Assembly (NCBI RefSeq): GCF_002079055.1
Contig: NC_047490.1
Coordinates: 124,001-188,000 of the forward strand
DNA from: Saccharomyces paradoxus
Taxonomy: Eukaryota > Ascomycota > Saccharomycetes > Saccharomycetales > Saccharomycetaceae
DNA: 64,000 nt
Reading direction: 5' to 3'
Below are positions 9,152 to 19,055 of this stretch, in pieces (the stretch's first letter is position 1; every line of letters starts with the position of its first letter). The notes beneath the pieces are model-generated. The model did no database searches and was not told the DNA's origin. It saw nothing but the letters and a program-made list of their open reading frames with translations. A program made the position numbers and the translations under genes.

Positions 9152-10228
9152 CTCTGAACAAAGATGCACTATATGGTGTTTTTGTATTGTTAGAGTTTGC
9201 ATCTATCAATGAAGAGCAAAGGGCGGACACTCTTAGGGTAAAAACAGAAAGTTCGTGGTTAACAAGTAACCGGAACTGTTCCAGATACTACGCCCTTTAG
9301 ATATTATCTTGGCATAATGCCCGATGCTTACTCCCCGGCGTAGACAGGCGTCAAGTTCATCCATCCAAAGTGGAGGAAAAACAAGAAAATAAAGCCATCA
9401 AACAAGAGACCTAAGATAAGAAAAACAAAGAGAAAACTGAGCAAACTGCTAATAATGGAAAACACTAGTAGCCATGGTCTGTTGTTATTTAATAGATGGC
9501 GAAAACTTGCACTGTAAAGGTCTGGGTTACCAGGTCAATATATGAACTGTAACTCGATTTGCACTCAACAAAAGGTTAAAGGCTGAATGAACAAAAAATC
9601 GTTAAATCATAGTTGCTGCCATAGAGGATTATCTCATTGTAATACGCTTGAAATCCTTAAGGATGGTGCTCGTGGCTAAGTACTTTTCTTCAACCCCTCC
9701 AAGGTTAGCCGCGCATAGGTAAACTTCTGCAACAAATTTTAGTGTGCAGCGTACATTTGAGATCCAGTTCTGAGTAGATCGGCTTTAACAAGCGAGAAAA
9801 TACTGCTTCCTTGTGAATAGCGTTAACAAGCTATTTAAATCAATGTTACATCGACACAAGAGCCTAGCTATCTTCTTCACTTCCTTAAATGCTTTTCATG
9901 CCTATAATAGTTTACTCAACCAAGACTCCTTTTCGTCATTATACTAATTGGGCCAACAAACGGTTCTTTACTTGGTTGTTTCGAACAAGGCACAATTGAA
10001 AGTCGATGAGCATTTTGTTTGATACTAAAGACATTCTCTTTTAGTGAACATAAGAGGCAATAAGTAATTAACAAAGAATAAAGAGGATCACAGATCATGC
10101 CTCTTCTTTATGACTAATGCATACAGTACTCCATTTCTTATAAACTTTATGCACATCCTGTTCCGTTAGCTAGCTCATCATTATTCTAGAAGAACTGATG
10201 ACTATAGTTAGTTATTCCTGCGTTAAAT

Positions 10229-10237
10229 TCCGCCGGA
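10229..10237 (+). promoter_or_regulatory. Lys14-type binding site upstream of LYS20
   Basis: TCCGCCGGA is an exact match to TCCRNYGGA, the recognition sequence of the lysine-pathway activator Lys14 in S. cerevisiae, where it controls LYS20 among others. A degenerate partner, TCCGACGGG, lies about 40 bases downstream (near 10270). The distance to the start codon is about 550 bases. Confidence 0.55.
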
Positions 10238-10369
10238 ATATTGCGTACGCTTCAATAAGAAAAGTAAATTCCGACGGGAATTCGGCAAGAAAAGTAAAGC
10301 GTGGGCCGCTTCACTAAATTGAGAAAAAGAATTCTTTAGAGGATCATACGTAGGAAAAACATGATCTCT

Positions 10370-10404
10370 TCGCCTCTCTCCTGGCGAAGCCAGGAGAGAG
10401 GCGA
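10370..10404. repeat. Perfect 16-bp inverted repeat with 3-base loop
   Basis: Left arm 10370-10385 (TCGCCTCTCTCCTGGC), loop GAA at 10386-10388, right arm 10389-10404, the exact reverse complement. The arms are GC-rich in an otherwise AT-rich upstream region. The flanking bases (T and T) do not pair, so the stem ends exactly there. Confidence 0.97.
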
Positions 10405-10532
10405 TACAGACGTTGCGACTGACAAAAGTTTTGAACAAAGTCACAATGGCCTGTCCCACCATCCCTTATTCATAATTTGAAAAATATGATCAAAATTGCT
10501 GCGGAATTTTCCCTTGCGAGAAGACGAAGATA

Positions 10533-10553
10533 TAGGCAATAGGCAATAGGCAA
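10533..10553 (+). repeat. Three tandem copies of TAGGCAA
   Basis: A short 7-base unit repeated three times without mismatch in the LYS20 upstream region. Probably a replication-slippage product; no function is assigned. Confidence 0.85.
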
Positions 10554-10788
10554 TGATTTAACTTGCCGTCTTGGTTCTTGCTGACGATGGGTGAGTAATA
10601 CTATTACCTGTTTTTAAGGGCCTCATCGCTGGCCATTTCCTACACCTGTTTAAATGACTGATGATGATATATAAACGATATTGGCCGCTTATCGATAACT
10701 GTTGCTTTGATACGTTCCCAATTCGATTATTCTTGGTTCTTATCTTAATAAATAAAGAAAGGAAAGATCCAGTATTTTTTATCAAAAG

Positions 10789-12075
10789 ATGACCGCTGCT
10801 AAACCAAATCCATACGCTGCTAAGCCAGGTGACTATCTTTCCAATGTAAATAATTTCCAACTGATTGATTCAACCCTGAGAGAAGGTGAACAATTTGCTA
10901 ACGCATTCTTCGATACTGAAAAGAAAATTGAAATCGCTAGGGCTCTGGATGATTTTGGTGTTGATTACATCGAGCTAACCTCACCCGTAGCATCTGAACA
11001 GTCCAAAAAGGACTGTGAAGCTATATGTAAACTAGGTTTAAAGGCCAAGATCCTTACACACATTCGTTGTCACATGGATGACGCCAAAGTCGCCGTAGAG
11101 ACTGGTGTCGACGGTGTCGACGTCGTCATCGGTACCTCCAAATTTTTAAGACAGTACTCCCACGGTAAGGATATGAACTACATTGCCAAGAGCGCTGTTG
11201 AGGTTATTGAATTCGTCAAATCCAAAGGTATTGAAATCAGATTCTCCTCTGAAGATTCCTTCAGAAGTGACCTAGTTGACCTTTTGAACATCTATAAAAC
11301 CGTTGACAAGATCGGTGTAAATAGAGTCGGTATCGCCGACACAGTGGGATGTGCTAACCCAAGGCAAGTATATGAACTTATCAGAACTTTGAAGAGTGTT
11401 GTCTCATGTGACATTGAATGCCACTTCCACAACGATACTGGTTGCGCCATTGCCAACGCCTATACAGCCTTGGAAGGTGGTGCCAGATTGATTGACGTCA
11501 GTGTACTGGGTATTGGTGAAAGAAACGGTATCACTCCTCTCGGTGGGCTCATGGCAAGAATGATTGTTGCCGCACCAGAATACGTCAAGTCCAAATACAA
11601 GCTGCACAAGATTAGAGATATCGAAAATCTGGTAGCTGAAGCTGTGGAAGTTAACATTCCATTTAACAACCCTATCACTGGGTTCTGTGCATTCACACAT
11701 AAAGCAGGTATCCATGCCAAAGCCATCTTAGCGAACCCATCCACTTATGAAATCTTGGATCCTCACGATTTCGGTATGAAGAGATATATTCACTTTGCCA
11801 ACAGATTAACAGGTTGGAACGCCATCAAGGCTAGAGTTGACCAGTTGAACTTGAATTTGACGGATGACCAAATCAAGGAAGTTACGGCTAAGATCAAGAA
11901 ACTGGGCGATGTCAGATCGCTGAACATCGACGATGTCGACTCCATCATTAAGAACTTCCACACGGAGGTCAGCACCCCTCAGGTACTATCTGCAAAAAAG
12001 AACAAGAAGAATGACAGCGATGTTCCGGAATTAGCCACCATCCCAGCCGCTAAGCGGACTAAGCCATCTGCTTAA
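10789..12075 (+). CDS. LYS20: Homocitrate synthase Lys20
   Basis: 428 residues, identical in length to S. cerevisiae Lys20 and nearly identical in sequence. It condenses 2-oxoglutarate with acetyl-CoA to form homocitrate, the first committed step of the alpha-aminoadipate lysine pathway. The N-terminal TIM barrel shows the HMGL-like signature [11 protein letters not shown] at about residues 25-35, with the metal and substrate residues in the CHFHNDTG segment (about 205-212) and HKAGIHAK (about 304-311). The C-terminal tail is basic (KKNKKND and KRTKPSA), consistent with the known nuclear location. The promoter carries a Lys14-type site. The position beside INH1 and the tail sequence favour LYS20 over its paralogue LYS21. 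Confidence 0.97.
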   Translation: MTAAKPNPYAAKPGDYLSNVNNFQLIDSTLREGEQFANAFFDTEKKIEIARALDDFGVDYIELTSPVASEQSKKDCEAICKLGLKAKILTHIRCHMDDAKVAVETGVDGVDVVIGTSKFLRQYSHGKDMNYIAKSAVEVIEFVKSKGIEIRFSSEDSFRSDLVDLLNIYKTVDKIGVNRVGIADTVGCANPRQVYELIRTLKSVVSCDIECHFHNDTGCAIANAYTALEGGARLIDVSVLGIGERNGITPLGGLMARMIVAAPEYVKSKYKLHKIRDIENLVAEAVEVNIPFNNPITGFCAFTHKAGIHAKAILANPSTYEILDPHDFGMKRYIHFANRLTGWNAIKARVDQLNLNLTDDQIKEVTAKIKKLGDVRSLNIDDVDSIIKNFHTEVSTPQVLSAKKNKKNDSDVPELATIPAAKRTKPSA

Positions 12076-12535
12076 CGTTCTTAAACCATTACATAATGTT
12101 CTTTCACTCATTACATATGATATATAGCATCTCTACATCTACATATCTAAATGATGATTTTCTCATCTACTTGTCCGATACATATTAACGAAGATTTACC
12201 TTCCCGTGATGCCGGGCCAATCAGACGCGCGTATTTCCGGCAGAATAAGGGGAGGCTGCAGCGGGTACCAGCTATCCAGATATTCACAGTTATGCCAATC
12301 AACTGTCTAGTTGCTGTGAACCATCGTCTTGCAGTGTAACGGGCTTTTGGGGCTAGAAAAGGTTAACAATCGTTAGAGAGGGAGAAAGTCTTAACTTGAC
12401 TTGTTTTCCTTGTTTTCTCATATTTTAAAATCCTTTTTCAACTTCTTCGTAGTGGAATTTGTTCTTGCTATTTTAAAGGAGTGCATATCACAAAGCATTA
12501 CTAGAGCACATTTTTACACGGTTCCACAAAAGAAT
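12076..12535. other. LYS20-INH1 intergenic region
   Basis: About 460 bases holding the LYS20 terminator and the INH1 promoter. It includes a CCAAT box, listed separately. A 62-codon ATG frame (12151-12339) has no recognisable content and overlaps the CCAAT box; I do not call it. Confidence 0.6.
12217..12221 (+). promoter_or_regulatory. CCAAT box (Hap2/3/4/5 type) upstream of INH1
   Basis: GGCCAATCA fits the CCAATNA core bound by the Hap complex, the activator of respiratory genes in yeast. It is about 315 bases upstream of INH1, whose product inhibits mitochondrial ATP synthase, so the context is sensible. Motif match only. Confidence 0.4.
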
Positions 12536-12793
12536 ATGTTACCACGTTCAGCACTAGCACGCTCATTGCAACTACAGCGCGGAGTGGCCGCAAGGTTCTA
12601 CTCTGAAGGTTCTACCGGGACGCCAAGAGGTTCCGGTTCAGAGGATTCGTTTGTTAAAAGGGAAAGGGCTACGGAAGACTACTTCGTCAGGCAGCGTGAG
12701 AAGGAGCAATTACGCCATTTGAAGGAACAGCTGGAAAAACAACGAAAGAAGATTGATTCCTTGGAAAATAAAATTGACTCGATGACCAAATGA
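12536..12793 (+). CDS. INH1: Mitochondrial F1-ATPase inhibitor Inh1
   Basis: 85 residues from the ATG at 12536. As far as I recall, the protein is identical to S. cerevisiae Inh1. Residues 1-22 (MLPRSALARSLQLQRGVAARFY) are a classic mitochondrial presequence. The mature part contains the inhibitory segment around residues 38-52 (FVKRERATEDYFVRQ) that inserts into the F1 catalytic interface, followed by a coiled-coil helix rich in Glu, Lys and Gln. It blocks ATP hydrolysis by the ATP synthase when the membrane potential collapses. The frame is open 45 codons further upstream without an ATG; the chosen start gives the conserved presequence. Confidence 0.97.
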   Translation: MLPRSALARSLQLQRGVAARFYSEGSTGTPRGSGSEDSFVKRERATEDYFVRQREKEQLRHLKEQLEKQRKKIDSLENKIDSMTK

Positions 12794-13245
12794 TCATGCG
12801 TTTCCACAAAATTTTTTTTAGAATATTCTTACTTTTATAGTCAAACAACAGAAAAAACTATATAATAATACGTCACACTGAGCTTTTGCACCTTCGATAA
12901 TTATCATTCTAGTTTTCCTCTACCTTTGCATTTTCCTCTTGTCTGACCAATGTCACTCATTATTTCCACTTTCTGCGCGCAAAGTTCGTCCCAGTGCGGA
13001 AACGCATAGAAAGGTAGGAATAGTATGGAACATAGAAAAGTTCAAAAGAACGTGAATAGGTGGTATATCTAAAGTTCGAAATTTCAAAATCCACTTGATT
13101 TTTTCCTGACTAAGCTTAACCCAACCCCAAGCATATATCTAGCATTTCTTCGCATTCAAAATTTTTCTTACATTCTTTGACGTTTTAAAAATCATACCTC
13201 GTATTCTTTACACAAAAGAAAGATACCTGTGAAATATTTCCGAAT
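12794..13245. other. INH1-YDL180W intergenic region
   Basis: About 450 bases. AT-rich 3' sequence of INH1 is followed by the promoter and leader of the next gene, with an A-rich context before its ATG. I see no additional gene. Confidence 0.5.
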
Positions 13246-14889
13246 ATGGTTCGATTAAATCATGCAGCATCGTATTTTATGCCCGTTTTCTGCTCTACAA
13301 GGCCTCATATAGTGGTAGTTTCTGCGTTGCTTAGTATTTCGCTATTCTCACTATTCTATGTGTCGTCCGAGTTACTACTGCACGAGTATGATGATCCATT
13401 GATGTTCAAACCAAATTCGCAGGACTATTTCAGAACTTTTCTTCTGGGGCTCTTTTCGCCATTTCTTTATTATTTCCTGAAGACCTTTCTATTTAATATA
13501 AATCAAAGGTTTTTAATATTGAACCTGATAGTGGATTTTCCCATCAACGACGCCTTTATGCTTATAATACTGATTGGTTTGGCGTACCCGCAGGTGCAAG
13601 ATCATGAAGGCAGTACGAGCAAGCACAAGGAATCTTCTTGGCATATCATTCCAAGGCAAGCCTATATCTTTGGCATATCATGGGCATTGGGTGAGTTCAC
13701 TATATGCATAATAGGGAATTTGTTTAACTATCAAGAAATGGCCGATCCAAACATTAATAGTGGTTTCACACACCAAGAAAGCGCCAACACTAACTCTAAC
13801 AATAATAATATGAGCCATAAAGATGACCGCGGTTGTGGTACAGAACATCATCACAACTTCGTAGAGAGAAGTGATATTACATTATCCAAATGTATCGAAG
13901 TAAGAAACGACTCATCTTTAATATCGAATAACGTATATTCGTCTGAGTACCACCCAATCAAACCTCTACATTCCTCGTCATCAGCTTATGGCAGCATACA
14001 ACAGCAATCTCATGAGAATAAGAAGCAGCAACATGTACCGGATAATTCGCAGGACGATACAATTATCATGATGAACCCCATCGACAATTCATTAAAGCTG
14101 ACAACTCTAGATACGGATGACTTGAGCTTCCCCTTAAACGAAGAAGAACCCATTTTGAAGAAATCTTTTGGTTACACATGGGCGATCCCTAATGAGAATA
14201 CTCAAAATACCACTAAAAGCTTTACATCCATAAAGAGGTTTCTTGCATTTAGCACGGCATACCAATTGGTTACTGGCTTATTGTTGATGGTATTGGTAGT
14301 TGGTAGCAACATCATGTTGACAATTGGGGAATCATTGATCTTGTCGATGTACTTCGTCTATGTTCGCGGTCATGAAGGATTGTTTACACCCGTGGTAAAC
14401 TACTTTGGCTCAAGAACCATTTCAAATTTCATTTTATGCGTAATAATTCCATTTATATCCCTAAACTTCCTCATCAACACTACGATATATTTAAGAAGAG
14501 AGCTGGACGATTGGTTTAATGATTCACAAGGGGAGTTTGAGGAGGACGACGAGCATGCCGCCAGTAAGAAGCTAGCTGCAAATCAAGAGTATCAACATCC
14601 ACTGAGTGCAAATTACATGTCGATGGATAATCCTGATGTAATAAATAGCAGCCCGGGTCACTTCGGGTTGAATTCAGGCCAGCTGTTAGGTAATTCGGCG
14701 TTATATTATGGTAGTTCAAATGGGGATTATGATGATATGACCAGTGACTCCGCTTTATTAAGATTCTGCAAAAAGCTAGTCAAAAGTTGGAGGGCTCTAG
14801 CAAGAAATGATTCTTTTGTACTTGGGGTAATGGTTTCCTGGAGTCTTCTTGTTTTCGTGACGGGTATAGTTTCAACAGTTTATATATAG
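13246..14889 (+). CDS. Multi-pass membrane protein of unknown function, YDL180W-like
   Basis: 547 residues, the length I recall for S. cerevisiae YDL180W, reported at the vacuolar membrane. By eye there are hydrophobic segments at about 22-44, 62-82, 88-110, 132-155, then a long polar, Asn/Ser/His-rich loop (about 165-330), then segments at about 335-356, 358-378 and 388-412, another polar loop with DDDEH and SMDNPD, and a final segment at about 525-547. That is about eight membrane spans. I recognise no catalytic motif, and the polar loops look like phosphorylation targets. Function unknown. Confidence 0.85.
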   Translation: MVRLNHAASYFMPVFCSTRPHIVVVSALLSISLFSLFYVSSELLLHEYDDPLMFKPNSQDYFRTFLLGLFSPFLYYFLKTFLFNINQRFLILNLIVDFPINDAFMLIILIGLAYPQVQDHEGSTSKHKESSWHIIPRQAYIFGISWALGEFTICIIGNLFNYQEMADPNINSGFTHQESANTNSNNNNMSHKDDRGCGTEHHHNFVERSDITLSKCIEVRNDSSLISNNVYSSEYHPIKPLHSSSSAYGSIQQQSHENKKQQHVPDNSQDDTIIMMNPIDNSLKLTTLDTDDLSFPLNEEEPILKKSFGYTWAIPNENTQNTTKSFTSIKRFLAFSTAYQLVTGLLLMVLVVGSNIMLTIGESLILSMYFVYVRGHEGLFTPVVNYFGSRTISNFILCVIIPFISLNFLINTTIYLRRELDDWFNDSQGEFEEDDEHAASKKLAANQEYQHPLSANYMSMDNPDVINSSPGHFGLNSGQLLGNSALYYGSSNGDYDDMTSDSALLRFCKKLVKSWRALARNDSFVLGVMVSWSLLVFVTGIVSTVYI

Positions 14890-15631
14890 TATCTAAGAAC
14901 TGTGCACATATTAGGGTATTGGTACACCTAGAAGTCTTAGTCTTATACATCTTGCCCCAATGGGGGGGTCAAACTTAATAAACGTTGGGAAGAACGGAAC
15001 ATAAGGGTAAAGTATGATTATGTTTCACTCTAGAGTTATCTTTGAACATGAATTTGTAAGTAAATATAAAAATATACGAAAAAAAACTTTCTAAACCTGC
15101 TTTAAGGGTTCAGCTATATCAAGCAATTCACTAACTAATGGCTATGCAGAAGCAAACATTTGTTCAAAAGAAGGAAGACCTGAAGTGACAGCCATGCATG
15201 ATTCAGTGTGAAGCTCACATTGCATGTTACAATTTTGCCTCTATTTGTGGCTGCCAAGCTGAAGCTCATCCGCATTAGTAAAAAATCTTAGATTAGCACA
15301 GCGCGGAAACCAGCGTCACTAATTTTTTTTTACTGTTGCACTAAAAAAAACCAGCTTGAATAGGTAGTCCTGCTCGAAAGAAATAGTCAAGCCTTGCTTA
15401 TTATGGTTCTGCTTAATGGTGCAGTCCATTTATACATTCATGCAACGTGGTAAATATGTGTTTCGATGTTTCTGTATTTAAGTGTTTGGGCTGCTTGCTG
15501 TTAGTAGAAGAGTGCATTAATATTCATATATCTCTAATAACATATATTTGGGTGGATATACATAAAATAAGATAGGAGAAAGTTGCTTCAGTGATCAACA
15601 TTATTAGTTAAGAAGGAGTACTCTCAAAGAG
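14890..15631. other. PCL9 promoter region
   Basis: About 740 bases between YDL180W-like and PCL9. No coding or RNA gene is seen. Two ACCAGC motifs are listed separately. Confidence 0.55.
15309..15355 (+). promoter_or_regulatory. Two Swi5/Ace2-type ACCAGC sites upstream of PCL9
   Basis: AACCAGCG (ACCAGC at 15309-15314) and AACCAGCT (ACCAGC at 15350-15355) lie about 280-320 bases upstream of the PCL9 start. PCL9 is a known late-M/early-G1 gene controlled by Swi5 in S. cerevisiae, whose site is RRCCAGCR. Paired sites 41 bases apart strengthen the assignment. Confidence 0.6.
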
Positions 15632-16546
15632 ATGATTTCCGACTACGACGCTCTTTTGCAATTCAACAAAAGACCTGTTTCGCAAGAAATGATTCAGTTC
15701 TTAGCTACGTCCACTGCTTCCATAATCCAAATAAGGCAGAACAATAATTCAGTCCATGGATGCCAACCACCAGACTTACCTACATTTATTAAGAACGTCG
15801 TCATTCAGTCAAATGTTCAAACACCAACTCTAATGGCCACATCGGTTTACTTAAACAAACTGAAAAGCGTAATACCAAAAAATGTGTATGGCATAGAGAC
15901 CACAAGACACCGGATATTTCTTGGATGTCTAATATTAGCTGCCAAAACGCTGAACGATTCTTCTCCCTGGAACAAACACTGGACCACGTACACGGAAGGT
16001 TTACTCAGAGTGCGTGAGGTAAATACCATCGAGCGCGAACTGTTAGAATACTTTAATTGGGATGTGAGAATAACCACACCGGACCTGATTAAATCTCTTT
16101 CTTACTTCCTAGGGCCAATCAAGGAACAACTATTTTTACAAAGAAGGCAAGAACTACTGTTGTTTAATGCGCCAAGTCCCGGCCAATTGAAAGAATATAT
16201 TAATCATAGAAGACCGATTTCACATTCTAGATCTTCTTCTGCCATATCAGTTCCCTCGCTGACATCCATGACAACAGTATCGACAACTGACTCGAGGTCT
16301 TCCGTACTGGCAAAATACCAACCGCCTCTACCGTTGGTGGAGTTTGACAATTATAATAAAGAAAATCATGTGCCGCCAAGAAATAATGACGATATGTACA
16401 ATAATTTCAGGGCACAGGAATATGTACACCCAATAAATCATGTGGATGTAACACCACGAAATTCTCCAATAACGTCGCATAAGCCTACAGTTCACCAAAG
16501 GTTGAATTTCACAAGGAGGGGCTGGTCATCATTTTTCAAGCAATAA
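15632..16546 (+). CDS. PCL9: Pho85 cyclin Pcl9
   Basis: 304 residues, as in S. cerevisiae Pcl9. The cyclin box occupies about residues 20-140, with the family features NNSVHGCQPPDLPTF, then ATSVYLNKLK, RIFLGCLILAAKTLND and REVNTIERELLEYFNWD. The C-terminal third is Ser/Thr/Pro-rich and probably regulatory. Pcl9 belongs to the Pcl1/2 subfamily and activates the kinase Pho85 in early G1, with roles in polarity and morphogenesis. The promoter has two Swi5-type sites. Its closest paralogue is PCL2; position between YDL180W-like and DLD2 decides for PCL9. Confidence 0.95.
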   Translation: MISDYDALLQFNKRPVSQEMIQFLATSTASIIQIRQNNNSVHGCQPPDLPTFIKNVVIQSNVQTPTLMATSVYLNKLKSVIPKNVYGIETTRHRIFLGCLILAAKTLNDSSPWNKHWTTYTEGLLRVREVNTIERELLEYFNWDVRITTPDLIKSLSYFLGPIKEQLFLQRRQELLLFNAPSPGQLKEYINHRRPISHSRSSSAISVPSLTSMTTVSTTDSRSSVLAKYQPPLPLVEFDNYNKENHVPPRNNDDMYNNFRAQEYVHPINHVDVTPRNSPITSHKPTVHQRLNFTRRGWSSFFKQ

Positions 16547-16857
16547 TTCTAAGTCCTTTGCCTTTAGCAAACTATATAAATATTCTTCTCCATCCTTTAG
16601 TTGTCTTAAGTTTGTATAATATAAATAACCGTTCGTCTAGGCCAACTAAACGCACCATGCTACATCTACGAGTCCCTAATAATTAATACTCCTGACATTT
16701 CATCTTATTTCTCGAGGAATATCGGCCGAGTTTTTTTTTATTTTTACAGGTCATAATTCAAAATCTACCTGATTCTGAAAAAGTAGTGGATGCATTGACA
16801 ACTTCTTTTCTTCATTTTGCATATAATAATCCAGCACTACAAGTGGCGTATAACAGG
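16547..16857. other. PCL9-DLD2 intergenic region
   Basis: About 310 bases, including a T-rich tract ending TTTTTACAG around 16740-16749. It resembles a 3' splice acceptor, but there is no TACTAAC branchpoint upstream, so I do not call an intron. No gene is seen. Confidence 0.5.
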
Positions 16858-18450
16858 ATGCTAAGAAATATTTTGGTGAGAAGCGCTGGCAGCCATTTAA
16901 AATTTGGTGGTAGATGTATGAAGTCACCAGCTCTTTTAGGATGCTATAGAAGAGTCAACTATTATTCCACCAAGATACAAACAAGACTGACTAGTGAGAA
17001 CTACCCAGATGTACACAGAGACCCTAGATTCAAAAAATTGACATCTGACGATTTACATTATTTTAAATCTATTTTATCGGAACAAGAAATATTACAAGCC
17101 AACGAATTAGAAGATCTCTCATTCTATAATGAAGATTGGATGAGAAAGTACAAAGGACAGTCAAAGCTAGTATTAAGACCTAAGTCTGTGGAAAAAGTTT
17201 CTTTGATTTTAAATTATTGTAACGATGAAAAAATTGCCGTTGTCCCTCAAGGCGGTAACACTGGGTTGGTAGGTGGTTCCGTGCCTATTTTCGATGAACT
17301 AATTCTGTCATTAGCCAATTTAAACAAAATAAGAAATTTTGACCCTGTGTCAGGGATCTTGAAGTGCGATGCTGGTGTAATCTTGGAAAATGCTAACAAT
17401 TACGTAATGGAACAAAATTATATGTTCCCATTGGATCTGGGAGCTAAAGGCTCCTGCCATGTTGGTGGTGTGGTTGCAACCAACGCTGGAGGACTACGAT
17501 TATTACGTTACGGTTCACTACATGGAAGCGTGCTAGGCTTGGAAGTGGTGATGCCCAATGGTCAAATTGTCAATAGCATGCATTCCATGAGAAAAGACAA
17601 CACCGGCTATGATCTGAAACAGCTGTTCATTGGCTCAGAAGGTACTATTGGTATCATCACTGGTGTTTCAGTCTTAACTGTTCCTAAACCAAAGGCGTTT
17701 AATGTATCTTACTTGTCTGTTGAAAGTTTTGAAGACGTTCAAAAAGTTTTCGTCAGAGCCAGACAAGAATTATCTGAGATTTTATCCGCTTTTGAATTTA
17801 TGGATGCTAAATCTCAAATATTGGCAAAAAGCCAATTGAAAGATGCCACTTTTCCCTTGGAAGATGAGCATCCATTTTATATTCTTATTGAGACGTCAGG
17901 GTCAAACAAAGATCACGATGATTCCAAACTTGAAACATTTTTAGAAAACGTCATGGAAGAAGGCATAGTAACGGACGGTGTAGTGGCACAGGATGAAACC
18001 GAATTGCAAAATTTGTGGAAGTGGAGAGAAATGATCCCAGAGGCAAGTCAAGCCAACGGCGGTGTTTACAAATACGATGTTTCTTTACCATTAAAGGACC
18101 TATATTCTCTAGTTGAAGCCACTAATGTAAAACTTTCTGAAGCTGAGTTAGTTGGTGATTCGCCCAAACCCGTAGTGGGTGCCATTGGATACGGCCATGT
18201 GGGTGATGGTAATCTGCACTTAAATGTTGCCGTTAGAGAGTACAACAAAAGCATTGAAAAAACTCTAGAGCCATTTGTCTATGAATTTGTTTCCTCAAAA
18301 CATGGTTCCGTTAGTGCCGAACATGGCCTGGGTTTCCAAAAGAAAAATTACATTGGCTATTCTAAGAGTCCCGAAGAAATTAAAATGATAAAGGATTTAA
18401 AGGCTCATTACGATCCTAATGCTATTCTAAACCCTTATAAGTACATTTGA
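16858..18450 (+). CDS. DLD2: D-2-hydroxyglutarate-pyruvate transhydrogenase Dld2
   Basis: 530 residues from ATG 16858, the S. cerevisiae Dld2 length. In-frame sequence upstream reaches only a GTG and is not used. The N-terminus ([12 protein letters not shown]..., with RRVNYYSTK at about 30-38) is a mitochondrial targeting sequence. An FAD-binding PCMH-type domain follows ([16 protein letters not shown], about 130-145; [17 protein letters not shown], about 200-215), then a FAD-oxidase C-terminal domain with [13 protein letters not shown] and SAEHGLG. The enzyme oxidises D-2-hydroxyglutarate using pyruvate as acceptor and yields D-lactate. It is the matrix relative of Dld1, encoded about 5 kb further on. 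Confidence 0.96.
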   Translation: MLRNILVRSAGSHLKFGGRCMKSPALLGCYRRVNYYSTKIQTRLTSENYPDVHRDPRFKKLTSDDLHYFKSILSEQEILQANELEDLSFYNEDWMRKYKGQSKLVLRPKSVEKVSLILNYCNDEKIAVVPQGGNTGLVGGSVPIFDELILSLANLNKIRNFDPVSGILKCDAGVILENANNYVMEQNYMFPLDLGAKGSCHVGGVVATNAGGLRLLRYGSLHGSVLGLEVVMPNGQIVNSMHSMRKDNTGYDLKQLFIGSEGTIGIITGVSVLTVPKPKAFNVSYLSVESFEDVQKVFVRARQELSEILSAFEFMDAKSQILAKSQLKDATFPLEDEHPFYILIETSGSNKDHDDSKLETFLENVMEEGIVTDGVVAQDETELQNLWKWREMIPEASQANGGVYKYDVSLPLKDLYSLVEATNVKLSEAELVGDSPKPVVGAIGYGHVGDGNLHLNVAVREYNKSIEKTLEPFVYEFVSSKHGSVSAEHGLGFQKKNYIGYSKSPEEIKMIKDLKAHYDPNAILNPYKYI

Positions 18451-18542
18451 AATGAAATACCAAGTTCTGTAGTTGTACTACATATGTATATATTTATCAA
18501 TTTTATATTCTACAATTACGTGTTATAGGATAATTGTGATAT

Positions 18543-19055
18543 TCAAGGAAGAAATTCACCCTTCTTCAAAGTTTCCACGGCACAAGTTGAAATGTGTCTG
18601 AATCTTGATGAGCCCAAAGGCGTGCCACCGTACCATCTGGTCACTATTACTAGGACGTTGAATATGTTTGCTCTCTCAAGCAAAGTCAATAAACGTTGCC
18701 CAGCACCAGCTTCGCCGCAGTCAGCACATCCTTGCTCAATGTTCTTTGGTTGCATCGTTACCTTTTTTGACTTGTCAGCATGCCTATTATTACTCTTATT
18801 AGTTTTACTGCTCTTCTTTTTCTGCTCTTGCTGAAAGTTCAAATCGTTCGATATTTCGGCCGTTCTCCAGGCATACATGTGCATGTGGGATGCCTTAGAA
18901 ACGCTTTTATTGTTTTGAGTTAATTCCTGAAGTATGAAGGGTATATCCTTCTGATTCTGTAATGTGCAACATCTTGCTTGAAATTTTGATTTTCTATCAA
19001 TTAAAACTTCTGATTCATTCCATATTCTCACTAGTTTGCCAACATTCTTATTCAT
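18543..19055 (-). CDS. IMPACT/UPF0029-family protein, YDL177C-like
   Basis: 170 residues when started at the ATG at 19055-19053 (MNKNVGKLVR), the length I remember for S. cerevisiae YDL177C. The frame is open upstream to another ATG at 19139, giving 198 residues, but the upstream part is less convincing. The conserved core is the UPF0029/Impact N-terminal fold: SKFQARC near residue 25, SHMHMYAWR at about 58-66, CADCGEAGAGQRLL at about 112-125 and VIVTRWYGGTPLGSSRFRH near 142-160. A basic low-complexity insert (QKKKSSKTNKSNN) lies between. Relatives include Yih1, a Gcn2 regulator, but this protein lacks an RWD domain and its function is unknown. Confidence 0.85.
   Translation of the reverse strand: MNKNVGKLVRIWNESEVLIDRKSKFQARCCTLQNQKDIPFILQELTQNNKSVSKASHMHMYAWRTAEISNDLNFQQEQKKKSSKTNKSNNRHADKSKKVTMQPKNIEQGCADCGEAGAGQRLLTLLERANIFNVLVIVTRWYGGTPLGSSRFRHISTCAVETLKKGEFLP

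Larger units (their letters stand above)
9152..10788. other. 1.6-kb gene-free region between MRX19-like and LYS20
   Basis: The longest gap in the window. I find no coding frame with recognisable content, no tRNA B-box, and no LTR sequence I recognise. The LYS20-proximal half carries a Lys14-type site (10229-10237), a perfect 16-bp hairpin (10370-10404), three copies of a 7-base unit (10533-10553), and a TATA box TATATAAA at 10668-10675, about 115 bases before the start codon. The distal half (9203-10200) shows nothing I can interpret. Confidence 0.65.

Noticed and set aside
9152-10228. Search of the large gap for tRNA genes, LTR remnants or other mobile elements
   Set aside because: No B-box of the type GGTTCGANNCC in either direction and no terminal repeat or coding similarity that I recognise.
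12151-12339. 62-codon ATG frame in the LYS20-INH1 interval
   Set aside because: No recognisable content, overlaps a probable CCAAT promoter element, and no small gene is known here.
16740-16749. T-rich tract ending TTTTTACAG before DLD2, like a splice acceptor
   Set aside because: No TACTAAC branchpoint upstream and no donor in range; orthologue is intronless.
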